From DASUNQ01 sp036277075 (GTDB taxonomy: Bacteria > Acidobacteriota > Thermoanaerobaculia > Multivoradales > UBA5704): DNA of 17,386 nucleotides. This document shows positions 6,703-14,639 of this stretch, piece by piece. A program made the translations under genes and the position numbers. Under the pieces are notes generated by a model that worked only from the letters and a program-made list of their open reading frames with translations, was not told where the DNA came from and ran no database searches. The DNA lies in contig DASUNQ010000232.1 in assembly GCA_036277075.1 (NCBI GenBank), positions 1-17,386 on the forward strand, read 5' to 3'. How positions within the stretch are numbered: position 1 is the stretch's first letter; each line of letters starts with the position of its first letter.

Positions 6703-8253
6703 CTAGTCGGCGACTCGCCGCGACCAGTGAACCTCTCGGAGGCTCAGCAGCTCCCCGTTCAGGTAGCTCCGGTAGCCCTCCAGCTCGGCCGGCATCACCG
6801 CGACGTTGGTCCTGATGTAGAGGCTAATGTAGGGGAGGTCGCGGGCCAGGATCTCTTGCGCTTCCAGGTAGTAGGGGCGGCGGGCGGCGGGGGCGGTCAG
6901 GCGGGCGCCCTGGTCGATCAGGCGGTCGAAGCGGGCGTTGAGGTAGCGGCCGCGGTTCTGGCCCGCCGGCGGCAGGCTCGCGGAGTGGAGGACCAGGCGG
7001 TAGACGTGAGGGTCGAGGACGCCGAGTCGGAGCATGGCGAAGACCTGGAAGTTCCCCTTGCGCACGTCCTCGTAGAAGGTGGCGAACTCGTAGGTGCGCA
7101 CCCGCAGATCGACGCCGACGCGGGCGAGCATCGCCTGGATCGCCTGCGCCTGGAGGACGTAGGGCTCGTTGGTCGAGGTCTTGTAGGTGAGCGCGAAGCG
7201 CGGCCGCGGGCCGTCGCCGTCGGGGTCGCGCAGGCCGGCGGCGTCGAGGAGGCGCCGGGCGGCCGCCGGGTCGTACGGGGTCGGCGGGAGGCCCGCGTGG
7301 TGCGCCCAATGCGCGTGCGGGATCATCGTCTCGGTCACCCGGCCGAGGCCGCGCCAGAGCGCCTCGACCAGCTGCTCGCGGTCGATCGCCAGCGCCAGCG
7401 CCCGCCGCACCCGCAGGTCGCGCAGCAGCGGGTCGGTCAGATTGAGGCCGAGATAGGAGTAGGTCGCCCCCGGCCCCTCGATCACCCGGTAGCGCCGGTC
7501 GGCGCGGAAGCGCGGCACGAGGTCGGGCGGCAGGTCGTTGACCACGAGCTGCACCGACCCCTTGAGCAGCTCGAGGGCGCGCACCGTGGCGTCGGGCACG
7601 ACCTTGAAGACGATGCGGTCGAGGCGCGGCGGCCCGGCGTGGTGGCCGTCGAAGCGCGCGAGCACGATCCGCTCGGGGCTCCGCTCGACGACGCGGAACG
7701 GCCCGGTGCCGATCGGGCGGCGGTTCATCGCCTCGGGCGTCGTGCCGGCCGGGACGACGCCCATCGAGGTGGTGAGCTCGAGCGGAAAGGCGCCGAAGGG
7801 CTCGCTCAGGTGGAAGTCGACCGCCGCCGGCCCGGCGGCCGCGACGCGCTCGAGCTGCGGGAAGGCGCCGCGCTTCGAGGTTGCGACGGAGCCGTCGAGG
7901 ATGGTGCGGAAGGTCCACACCACGTCGGCGGGCCGGAGCGGCCGCCCGTCGTGGAAGCGGACCCCCGGCTTGAGGTGAAAGCGGTAGCGGCGCCCGCCGT
8001 CGTGCACTTCCCAGCGGGCGAGGTCGGGGATCGGGTTGCCGCGCTCGTCCTTGCTGGCCAAGCCGTTCAAGAGGACGGCGAAGACCCGCGCCGACGACTG
8101 GTCGGTGGCGACGCGCGGGTCGAGGCTGGTCGGCGCGGACTCGAGCGCGACGACGAGCTCGTCGTCGGCCGGCACCAGGGCGCCCTGCGGGCGGGCGCAG
8201 GCGAGACAGCAGGAGAGAGAGCAGGTGAGGAAGAAGAGCCGGCGACCGGTCAT
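6703..8253 (-). CDS. ABC transporter substrate-binding lipoprotein, family 5 (peptide/oligopeptide type)
   Basis: The 516-residue protein begins MTGRRLFFLTCSLSCCLACA, a lipoprotein signal peptide with a lipobox (LSCCLAC, lipidated Cys near 16-19). The mature part has the family 5 solute-binding order: LVVALESAPTSLDPRVATD, then LLNGLASKD, then YRFHLKPGVRFHDGRPLRPADVVW (residues about 93-117), GTGPFRVVERSPERIVL, and VRRALALAIDREQLVEALWR. This is the SBP_bac_5 fold of DppA/OppA/NikA relatives, which hand peptides or nickel-type ligands to inner-membrane permeases. No permease or ATPase gene lies in the window, so it is an orphan or works with a distant transporter. The gene has the high GC of the genome core and is divergent from the phosphodiesterase gene at 8331, with only about 77 nt between them. 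Ligand not predictable from sequence. Confident family call. Confidence 0.93.
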   Translation of the reverse strand: MTGRRLFFLTCSLSCCLACARPQGALVPADDELVVALESAPTSLDPRVATDQSSARVFAVLLNGLASKDERGNPIPDLARWEVHDGGRRYRFHLKPGVRFHDGRPLRPADVVWTFRTILDGSVATSKRGAFPQLERVAAAGPAAVDFHLSEPFGAFPLELTTSMGVVPAGTTPEAMNRRPIGTGPFRVVERSPERIVLARFDGHHAGPPRLDRIVFKVVPDATVRALELLKGSVQLVVNDLPPDLVPRFRADRRYRVIEGPGATYSYLGLNLTDPLLRDLRVRRALALAIDREQLVEALWRGLGRVTETMIPHAHWAHHAGLPPTPYDPAAARRLLDAAGLRDPDGDGPRPRFALTYKTSTNEPYVLQAQAIQAMLARVGVDLRVRTYEFATFYEDVRKGNFQVFAMLRLGVLDPHVYRLVLHSASLPPAGQNRGRYLNARFDRLIDQGARLTAPAARRPYYLEAQEILARDLPYISLYIRTNVAVMPAELEGYRSYLNGELLSLREVHWSRRVAD

Positions 8254-8283
8254 CCCTGCACCCAGGATGACATAGGGCGCCGG

Positions 8284-8289
8284 TATACT
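8284..8289 (+). promoter_or_regulatory. Possible -10 element (TATACT) for the envelope operon
   Basis: TATACT at 8284-8289 matches the -10 consensus in five of six positions and is AT-rich against a very GC-rich background. It lies 41 nt before the ATG at 8331, in the short gap between divergent genes. No good -35 hexamer is seen 16-18 nt upstream, so an activator or a different sigma factor would be needed. Candidate only. Confidence 0.3.
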
Positions 8290-8330
8290 CGCGAATCGAA
8301 CCCGCGCCCTTTTCGAGGCCCTTGAACCCG

Positions 8331-10478
8331 ATGCCCACCCGCCTGCTGCTCGCCCTGCTGCTCGCCCTGCCCGGAGTCTTTCCCGCCGCCGCCGCCGACC
8401 CGCCCAAGACGATCGTCCTCGGCTTCGACGGCGTCGACGCCGACCTGACGCGCCAGTGGATGGCCGAGGGGAAGCTCCCGAACCTGGCCCGGCTGCGCGA
8501 CCAGGGGAGCTTCGCGCCGCTGCGCTCGACGATCCCGTCGCAGACGCCGGTCTCCTGGTCCACCTTCGCCACCGGCCTGAACCCGGGGCGGCACGCCATC
8601 TTCGACTTCCTCAAGCGCGACACCGCCGACTACCGGCCGAGCTTCGCCATGTACGACGAGGGGCGCGAGCCGTTCCTCTGGGGAGAGAAGACCCCCTGGC
8701 TCCTGGGGCCGGCGGTGGCGCTCGGGCTGGCGCTCCTCCTCTTCGGCGCGCTCAAGCTGTTCCGCGTGCGGACGCGTTGGGCGGTGATCGCCGCCGCGGT
8801 CGTCGCCGTCGCGGCCGGGGTCGGCACCGGCGTCGCCGCGGCGAAGCTCATGCCGAAGGAGCGGCCGGTCGCCATCAACCGCCGCCAGGGCGACACCTTC
8901 TGGGAGCTCCTCGGCAAGAGCGGCGCGCGGGTGCGCGTGCTGCGCATGCCCGTCACCTTCCCGCCCAAGCCCTACGAGCACGGCGAGCTGCTGACCGGGC
9001 TCGGGACGCCGGACATGTCGGGGCGGATCGGCAAGCCCTTCTACTTCACCTCCGAGCTCTTCTTCACCCCCAAGGGGGGCGGCGACTTCTCGGTCGAGGT
9101 CGTCGAGCTGGTCGACAACCGCGGCGTCATCGAGACCGAGGTCAAGGGGCCGCCGAACGAGCTCTTCCCGGACCAGAGCGACTACGTCGTCATCCCCATG
9201 GAGCTGACCGTGCCGGAGGACCGCTCGCGGCTCGAGATCGAGGTCTCCGGCACCAAGCTCGCCCTCAAGCCGGGCGAGTGGAGCGACTGGGTCCGCTTCA
9301 CCTTCCCGTTCAACGCCCTGATCAAGGCGCGCGGGATCGGCAAGTTCCGGCTGCTGTCGCTCGACCCCGAGGTGCGGCTCTACCTCTCGCCGATCGAGTT
9401 CGACCCCGAGGGGCTGCCGCCGGGCCTGGCGATCACCTATCCCGGCAAGTGGGTGGACGAGCTGACCGGACGCTTCGGCCTGTTCAAGACCAAGGGCTGG
9501 ACGATCGACACCTGGTCGCTGTCGAACGGCACCGCCGACGAGAAGCTGTTCCTGGAGGACGTCGAGCAGACGGTGGCCAAGGACAAGGAGATGCTCTTCG
9601 GCCTGCTCGCCGACGACGACTGGGACGTGCTCGTCGACTACTTCGAGTTCACCGACCGGGTGCAGCACATGATGTTCCGCTTCTTCGATCCGCGGCACCC
9701 GCTCTACACGCCGGAGGGGGCGGCGAAGTGGGGGGGCTCGATCCTCGCCGCGTATCAGGAGATGGACGGGATCGTCGGCGAGGTGATGCGGCGGATGCCG
9801 GCGGGGACCCGCCTCTTCGTCCTCTCCGACCACGGCTTCGCCTCCTTCCGCCGCAGCATGAACTACAACACCTGGCTGGCGAAGAACGGCTTCATGACCC
9901 TGACCGGCGAGGACGCCGAGCGCAAGAACCTCGAGGACCTCTTCGACCAGGGGGACTTCTTCGTCAACGTCGACTGGTCGAAGACCAGGGCCTACGCGCT
10001 GGGGCTGGGGCAGGTCTACATCAACCTCGCCGGGCGCGAGAAGCAGGGGATCGTCCGCGCGGGCGAGGAGTACCGGCAGGTGGCGGCGGCGATCAAGGCC
10101 GGGCTCGAGGCGTACGTCGACCCGGCGACCGGCGAGAAGCCGGTGGCGCACGTCTTCACCCGCGACGAGGCCTACGGCGTCTACGACCCCGAGCTGATCC
10201 CCGACCTGATCCCCTCGAACAACGACGGCTACCGGGTCGGGTGGCAGGACACCCTCGGCGGCATCGCCAAGGAGGTCGTCGAGGACAACACGGAGATCTG
10301 GAGCGGCGACCACTGCTCGGTCTACCCGCCGCTCGTCGAGGGCATCCTCTTCAGCACCGAGAAGCTCGACACCCGCGGCGCCTACATGGGCGACGTCATG
10401 CCCACCCTCCTCGCCCTCCACGGCGTCCAGCCCACCGTCAAGCTCGACGGCCGGAGCCTGCTCAAGAAGGGCGGGTGA
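8331..10478 (+). CDS. Type I phosphodiesterase/nucleotide pyrophosphatase-family protein with internal membrane hairpin
   Basis: I take ATG 8331 (GAGG at 8315-8318, 12 nt upstream) over an in-frame TTG at 8322, which lies too close to that site. The 715-residue protein has a signal peptide (LLLALLLALPGVFPAAAA, cleavage about residue 21), then IVLGFDGVDADLT with metal-binding Asp33, and IPSQTPVSWSTFATG with the likely nucleophile Thr72. Uncommonly, two hydrophobic segments (about 122-143 and 150-172) then interrupt the chain. Further metal-site motifs follow: YFEFTDRVQHMM (Asp...His), LFVLSDHGFAS (Asp-His) and SGDHCSVYPP (His), the full set of the alkaline-phosphatase superfamily. The catalytic part should face the periplasm. 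The substrate is unknown; a phosphodiester of a lipid or polymer is plausible. Its TGA overlaps the GTG of the EnvC-like gene by 4 bp, so the two are translationally coupled and probably serve envelope biogenesis. Confidence 0.85.
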   Translation: MPTRLLLALLLALPGVFPAAAADPPKTIVLGFDGVDADLTRQWMAEGKLPNLARLRDQGSFAPLRSTIPSQTPVSWSTFATGLNPGRHAIFDFLKRDTADYRPSFAMYDEGREPFLWGEKTPWLLGPAVALGLALLLFGALKLFRVRTRWAVIAAAVVAVAAGVGTGVAAAKLMPKERPVAINRRQGDTFWELLGKSGARVRVLRMPVTFPPKPYEHGELLTGLGTPDMSGRIGKPFYFTSELFFTPKGGGDFSVEVVELVDNRGVIETEVKGPPNELFPDQSDYVVIPMELTVPEDRSRLEIEVSGTKLALKPGEWSDWVRFTFPFNALIKARGIGKFRLLSLDPEVRLYLSPIEFDPEGLPPGLAITYPGKWVDELTGRFGLFKTKGWTIDTWSLSNGTADEKLFLEDVEQTVAKDKEMLFGLLADDDWDVLVDYFEFTDRVQHMMFRFFDPRHPLYTPEGAAKWGGSILAAYQEMDGIVGEVMRRMPAGTRLFVLSDHGFASFRRSMNYNTWLAKNGFMTLTGEDAERKNLEDLFDQGDFFVNVDWSKTRAYALGLGQVYINLAGREKQGIVRAGEEYRQVAAAIKAGLEAYVDPATGEKPVAHVFTRDEAYGVYDPELIPDLIPSNNDGYRVGWQDTLGGIAKEVVEDNTEIWSGDHCSVYPPLVEGILFSTEKLDTRGAYMGDVMPTLLALHGVQPTVKLDGRSLLKKGG

Positions 10479-11596
10479 GGCGGCTCGCGGCCGGCATCGC
10501 GGCGCTCGTCTCGGCGGCCGCCCTCGCCGCGGCCGCGCCCGAGGCCCCGTCGCGCGAGCAGGAGCTCCAGGTCCTGCGGGCGGAGATCGGGCGGATCGAG
10601 GCGCGGCTGGCGGACACGCGGGCGCGGCAGAGCGGGCTGCGGGGGGAGCTGGCGCGGACCGACCTCGAGCTCGAGCTGCAGGCGCGGCGGATCGCCGAGG
10701 CGGCGGCGGCGCGCGACCTGGCGGAGCAGAAGGTGCGCGCGGGGGAGGCCGAGGTCGCGCGTCTCGAGGCCGCCCTGGCCGCCAGCCGGCGCGACCTCCG
10801 CCGGCGGCTCACCGGCCTCTATCGGCTCGGCCGCCAGGGCACCCTGCGGCTCCTCCTCTCGATGCGCCCGGCCTCGGAAGTCGTCCCCGCCGTCCGCTGG
10901 GTGCGCTACCTCGCGCGCCGCGACCGCGCCGCGATCGACCGCCACACCGCCGCCAGGGACCGGCTCGCCGCCGAGCGCCGGGCGCTCCTCGCCGAGCGCG
11001 CCGAGCTCGAGCGCTGGATCGCGGGCGAGCGGGCGCGGCGCGCCGACCTCATCGCCCTGCGCCGCCGCCAGTCCGGCCTGCTCGCCGCGGCCGGGCGCGA
11101 GCGCGGCGTCCTCGCGGCCCGCGCCGGTGACCTCGAGCGCAAGGTGGCGCAGCTCGCCGAGTTCCTCGACCTGCTCTACGGCCGCAACCCCGAGCGGCTC
11201 GCCGGCCGGCCGCTCCAGCGCTTCAAGGGAGTGCTCGACTGGCCGGTGCGCGGCGAGCTGATCGCCGGCTTCGGCCCGCGCCTCGACCCGCGCTACCGCA
11301 CGCGCGTGCCGCACAACGGCGTCTCGCTCGCCACCCCGGCGGGCTCGGAGGTGCGCTCGGTCTTCGCCGGCAAGGTTCTCTTCGCCGCCCCCTTCGAGGG
11401 CTACGGGACGACCGTCGTCCTCCACCATCCGGGGCGCGTCTTCACCCTCTACGCCGGGCTCTCCGAGCTGCGGGTGGGGCAGGGAGCTATGGTACCCTTG
11501 GGCGATGTTTTGGGGCTCGCATCGAGCAAGCTGTACTTCGAGATCCGCGTCGAGAACCAGCCCGAGAACCCCCTGACCTGGTTGCGCTCGCCATGA
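10475..11596 (+). CDS. envC: EnvC-like murein hydrolase activator (LytM/M23 domain, degenerate active site)
   Basis: The start is GTG 10475, overlapping the previous stop (GTGA); the same frame is open far upstream but only as a shadow of the preceding gene. The 373-residue product has a signal peptide (about 1-21), two long coiled-coil blocks rich in Arg/Glu/Ala (about 27-130 and 150-235) with a hydrophobic LTGLYRLGRQGTLRLLLS link, as in EnvC, then a LytM domain (about 262-373) from LDWPVRGELIAGFGPRLDPR to PENPLTWLRSP. The M23 zinc site is incomplete: HxxxD is HNGVS (Asp to Ser), the YAH motif is YAG, and the final HxH is KLYFEIR (second His to Tyr). EnvC of E. coli is likewise inactive and activates amidases AmiA/AmiB at the septum; the same role is inferred here. 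It acts in the periplasm. Gene order envC-S41-yibQ is conserved in many Gram-negatives. Confidence 0.88.
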   Translation: MRRLAAGIAALVSAAALAAAAPEAPSREQELQVLRAEIGRIEARLADTRARQSGLRGELARTDLELELQARRIAEAAAARDLAEQKVRAGEAEVARLEAALAASRRDLRRRLTGLYRLGRQGTLRLLLSMRPASEVVPAVRWVRYLARRDRAAIDRHTAARDRLAAERRALLAERAELERWIAGERARRADLIALRRRQSGLLAAAGRERGVLAARAGDLERKVAQLAEFLDLLYGRNPERLAGRPLQRFKGVLDWPVRGELIAGFGPRLDPRYRTRVPHNGVSLATPAGSEVRSVFAGKVLFAAPFEGYGTTVVLHHPGRVFTLYAGLSELRVGQGAMVPLGDVLGLASSKLYFEIRVENQPENPLTWLRSP

Positions 11597-12768
11597 CCCG
11601 AATCCGCCTCCTCTTCCTCCTCGTCTCGGCCGCCCTGGTGCTGCCGATCCTGACCGGCACTCTCCTCGGCGCCGCCGAGCGGGAGCAGCCGCCGCGCGAG
11701 GACTCCTTCTACAAGTACCTCTCGGTCTTCAGCGAGGTGCTGTCGCTGGTGCGGCAGGCCTACGTCGAGCAGTCCGACGTCGAGACCCTGATGGCCGGCG
11801 CCCTCGACGGCACCACCGACGCCCTCGACCCCTTCTCGCTCTACGTCCCGGCGCCCCACGTCGAATCGTTCCTCGAGGCGCGCGAGGTGGGCCGCCACCA
11901 CAGCGGCCTCGAGCTGCTGAAGGAGCGCGGCGTGGCCTACGTCGTGGCGGCGGAGAAGGGCAGCCCGGCGCACGCCGCGGGGGTCAAGGCCGGCGACATC
12001 GTCGCCGAGATCCAGGGCCGCTCGACCCGCCTGATGCCGCTCTGGGAGGTCCAGGAGCTGCTGGCCGGCAGCCCGGGCACCAGGATCGAGCTCGACGTGA
12101 TCCGGCTCGGCGAGCCGCGGCAGGTCGCCTTCGAGCTGCGCCGCTTCGACAACCCGCCGGCCGCGATCGAGCGGGTGGAGGGCACGGCGATGCTCCGCGT
12201 CCCGGCCTTCGACGGCGAGACCGCCGGCCAGGTGCGCGCCGCGCTGGCGCCGCTGGGCGGCGACAAGCACCTGCTGGTCGACCTCCGCGGCGTCGGCGGC
12301 GGCGACCCCGAGGCCGCCTACGCGGTGGGCCAGCTCTTCGCCCGCGGCGAGCTCGGCGCGCTGCTGCAGAAGGGGGAGCGGGTCTCCGGCTTCACCGGCG
12401 GCGAGGCGCCGCTCTGGCAGGGGAAGATCGTCGTCCTGGTCGACCGCGGCACCCTCGGGCCGGCCGAGATCCTGGCCAGCGTGCTGCGCCAGAAGGCCGG
12501 CGCCGAGCTGGTGGGCGAGCCGACCTTCGGCCACGCCGGGCGGCAGGCGACGGCCGAGCTCTCGACGCGCGGCCGGCTGCTCTTCACCGACGCCTTCTAC
12601 GCCGGACCGGACGGCGCGGCGATCGACGACAGCCTCCAGCCCGACCTGCGGGTGGACGAGCGCAGCCGCACCTTCATCGAGAAGGACGCGCCGCTCGAGG
12701 AGCTGATCCTCCAGCGCGGGCTCCGCCGCCTGCGCGGCGAGGACGCAGAGGCCAAGGCGGCGGCCTAA
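11593..12768 (+). CDS. S41-family (CtpA-like) PDZ protein, predicted catalytically inactive
   Basis: ATG 11593 overlaps the EnvC-like stop by 4 bp (ATGA). The 391-residue protein has a signal peptide or N-terminal anchor (about 1-27), the S41 N-terminal helical part (residues 40-95, with DALDPFSLYV), a PDZ domain (about 96-185; SPAHAAGVKAGDIVAEI) and the peptidase core (VEGTAMLRVPAFDGETA; LLVDLRGVGGGDPEAA). In active C-terminal processing peptidases the catalytic site reads GSASASEI with the nucleophile Ser at the fourth position and a catalytic Lys 25 residues on in FGKG. Here the equivalent strings are GTLGPAEI and FGHAG: Ser becomes Gly289 and Lys becomes His314, with the 25-residue spacing kept. 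The fold is intact and codon use matches its neighbours, so this looks like a maintained pseudopeptidase, perhaps a PDZ scaffold for EnvC-like and amidase proteins. The family is certain; inactivity is inferred from the lost dyad. Confidence 0.9.
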   Translation: MTRIRLLFLLVSAALVLPILTGTLLGAAEREQPPREDSFYKYLSVFSEVLSLVRQAYVEQSDVETLMAGALDGTTDALDPFSLYVPAPHVESFLEAREVGRHHSGLELLKERGVAYVVAAEKGSPAHAAGVKAGDIVAEIQGRSTRLMPLWEVQELLAGSPGTRIELDVIRLGEPRQVAFELRRFDNPPAAIERVEGTAMLRVPAFDGETAGQVRAALAPLGGDKHLLVDLRGVGGGDPEAAYAVGQLFARGELGALLQKGERVSGFTGGEAPLWQGKIVVLVDRGTLGPAEILASVLRQKAGAELVGEPTFGHAGRQATAELSTRGRLLFTDAFYAGPDGAAIDDSLQPDLRVDERSRTFIEKDAPLEELILQRGLRRLRGEDAEAKAAA

Positions 12769-12824
12769 CGGACTGACCGCACCCGCGCGCCAGCCCCGCA
12801 GGCCGCCGCCCGCTTCACTCCCCC

Positions 12825-13754
12825 GTGCCGCCCCGCCGCTCCCGCCGCTCGCCGCTCGGCGGGCTCTTCCTCCTCGCCCTGTTCCTGTTGGGCCTCGGGA
12901 CGCTCGTCTACCTCTACTCCCGATCGGACGGGCGGGGCGAAGGCGACGCGCGGCCCGCCGAAGCCGAGCGCCCCGCTGCTTCTCCGCCCGCGGCCGCGGG
13001 CGACACGCCCCCGGCCGCGGAGGAGCCCGTCGAGCCGCCGGCGCCTCCGGCGGAGATTGCCGTCGAGCCCGGGGACGGCGCCCACGTCGCCCTGGTGATC
13101 GACGATCTCGGCGACAGCCTCGACCCGCTCGCCGCCCTCGAGCGGCTGGGGGTGCCGATCTCCTACGCCGTCCTCCCCTTCGCGGAGGAGACGCCGGCGG
13201 TCGCCGCGGCGCTCGAGCGCGCCGGCGCGGAGGTGCTCTGCCACCTGCCGATGGAGGCGGTCGACGGCCGGGACCCCGGCCCCGGGGCGCTGCGGCTGGG
13301 GATGGCGCCGGCGGAGCTCGAGCGCTCGACCGAGGAGGCGCTCGCGGCGGTGCCGGGGGCGGTCGGCGTCAACAACCACATGGGCTCCGGCCTCTCGGCC
13401 GACCCGGTCTCGATGGAGTCGATCCTCGGGGTCCTCGCCCGCCGCGGCCTCTTCTATCTCGACTCGCGCACCAGCCCGCAGAGCGTGGGCTACCGGGTGG
13501 CGCGCAGCCTCGGCGTCCCCGCCGCCGAGCGCCAGGTCTTCCTCGACGCCGACCCCGGCGCGGAAGCGATCCGCTACCAGTTCACCCGCCTGCTGGCGCT
13601 CGCCCGCCAGCGCGGCGCCGCCATCGCCATCGGCCACCCCTCCCCCGAGACCCTCGCCGCCCTGGCGCGGGAAGTCCCCCGGGCGCAGGAGCTGGGCTAC
13701 CGCTTCGTGCCGGTGAGCTACCTGCTCGACCAGACCGGGGAGCCACCGCAGTAG
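12825..13754 (+). CDS. yibQ: Divergent polysaccharide deacetylase family protein (YibQ-like)
   Basis: GTG 12825 gives 309 residues. An N-terminal membrane anchor (about 12-32, LGGLFLLALFLLGLGTLVYL) is followed by a Pro/Ala/Glu-rich linker (about 40-82) and a periplasmic NodB-like domain with the family motifs intact: VALVIDDLGDS (metal-side Asp pair), LCHLPMEAVDG, GVNNHMGSGLS (His), FYLDSRTSPQ, QVFLDADPG and AIAIGHPSPET. It follows the S41 gene by 56 nt, completing the conserved envC-S41-yibQ order, so it probably belongs to the same operon with a role in peptidoglycan or cell-division-linked wall remodelling; whether this divergent family deacetylates sugar is not settled. A diverged, broken copy of its 3' end lies about 1.9 kb downstream at 15514-15633. 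No clear ribosome binding site precedes the GTG. Confidence 0.9.
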   Translation: MPPRRSRRSPLGGLFLLALFLLGLGTLVYLYSRSDGRGEGDARPAEAERPAASPPAAAGDTPPAAEEPVEPPAPPAEIAVEPGDGAHVALVIDDLGDSLDPLAALERLGVPISYAVLPFAEETPAVAAALERAGAEVLCHLPMEAVDGRDPGPGALRLGMAPAELERSTEEALAAVPGAVGVNNHMGSGLSADPVSMESILGVLARRGLFYLDSRTSPQSVGYRVARSLGVPAAERQVFLDADPGAEAIRYQFTRLLALARQRGAAIAIGHPSPETLAALAREVPRAQELGYRFVPVSYLLDQTGEPPQ

Positions 13755-13866
13755 GGAAGCCCGTCGCTGCTGACCGCGCGACTCTTCGGCATCGCTTCCA
13801 ACGACGGCCTACTGCGGCAGCAGCGGCGGCGCAGAGCCGTCGTCCGTGCCCCTCATTGCCAGTCGC

Positions 13867-14445
13867 TCAATGCTCCCGGCGCACCTCATCTGCAAACTCG
13901 TTGATCCAATAGATCTTGTCGGCCCTGGCTTGGAGGTCAGTCGAGACGCCCTCTAAAAAGACCGCCAGCTCGATTCGCTTACCGTGCTCCGAGAGGAACT
14001 CGACCGCGTCCAAGAGGTCACCGTCTCCTGAGGAGAGAAGGAGCGTCTCGTATCGATCGCGGTGTGTCAGCGCCAGCGTCGCGACCCCAACGTCAACGCC
14101 CTTCTGCTGCTGGTTTGCTATGTGGTGCTCCAATCCATGTGGGCAAGTCAGAGTAACTTTGGTCTGGCATTGCTCGCAGTAGGCACGGTCGGCTCGAACC
14201 TGCTTTAGTTCGTACAGCTTCGTGATCAGCTGCGGGCCGCGAGGTGGTCCTGAGCGGAGCCAGCTGTGAAAAGCATCCTGTGCATCCGTCGGAGGGTGGG
14301 GCGTGGAGTTCAAGTAATACGCTCTCCATAGCGCGCCGGACTCCTCAAGCTTTCTACGGAGTCTCATGTAGTCAAACTGAAACCCCGCTCCCACTGACCG
14401 CTGGGCGTTGAAAAGGTAGCCAGCATCGATCAACCAGAGCCGCAT
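13867..14445 (-). CDS. NYN-domain (PIN-like/LabA-type) putative ribonuclease with a Cys/His insert
   Basis: An excellent ribosome site (AAGGAGGG, 3-10 nt before the ATG at 14443-14445) supports this 192-residue protein. The N-terminus LWLIDAGYLFNAQ carries the first acidic residue of the NYN active site (Asp7); KGVDVGVATLALTHRD (about 115-130) holds a second (Asp118), and LLLSSGDGDLLDAVEFLSEH (about 135-154) a third cluster (Asp141, Asp143), the usual NYN/DUF88 pattern. Between them sits CEQCQTKVTLTCPHGLEHH (Cys90, Cys93, Cys101, His103, His107, His108), which could bind zinc and recognise RNA; it is not part of the minimal NYN fold. The protein is soluble and is expected to cut or bind RNA; the target is unknown. 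GC is lower than in the neighbouring operon, and it is convergent with the deacetylase gene. Family call strong, biological role open. Confidence 0.82.
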   Translation of the reverse strand: MRLWLIDAGYLFNAQRSVGAGFQFDYMRLRRKLEESGALWRAYYLNSTPHPPTDAQDAFHSWLRSGPPRGPQLITKLYELKQVRADRAYCEQCQTKVTLTCPHGLEHHIANQQQKGVDVGVATLALTHRDRYETLLLSSGDGDLLDAVEFLSEHGKRIELAVFLEGVSTDLQARADKIYWINEFADEVRREH

Positions 14446-14639
14446 TCTCCCTCCTTATCAGCCAAAATCGTTCGGCCTATAGCGGTGCCGTCAGGCTCCC
14501 GCTTGAAGCTCCATCATTCTCCTGGTGCTTCGAGCGCTCCTGGCATCCTGTACGATGTCTGCGGGCGCGTTCCACGTTCCGCCGGGCCGGGCAGAAGAGC
14601 TCGACAACTTAGGTGTTCGCCGTTTGCTTCTCGTCGGTC

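Noticed and set aside
6727..8325. Long plus-strand open frame opposite the solute-binding protein gene
   Set aside because: It is a GC-rich antisense shadow; the minus strand gives a clear lipoprotein signal and SBP family 5 motifs.
8250..10421. 723-residue minus-strand open frame
   Set aside because: Low-complexity antisense shadow of the phosphodiesterase gene, which carries all family motifs on the plus strand.
8456..10474. Upstream extension of the EnvC-like frame
   Set aside because: Open by GC bias only; Arg/Pro/Gly-rich out-of-frame reading of the phosphodiesterase gene. The real start is GTG 10475.
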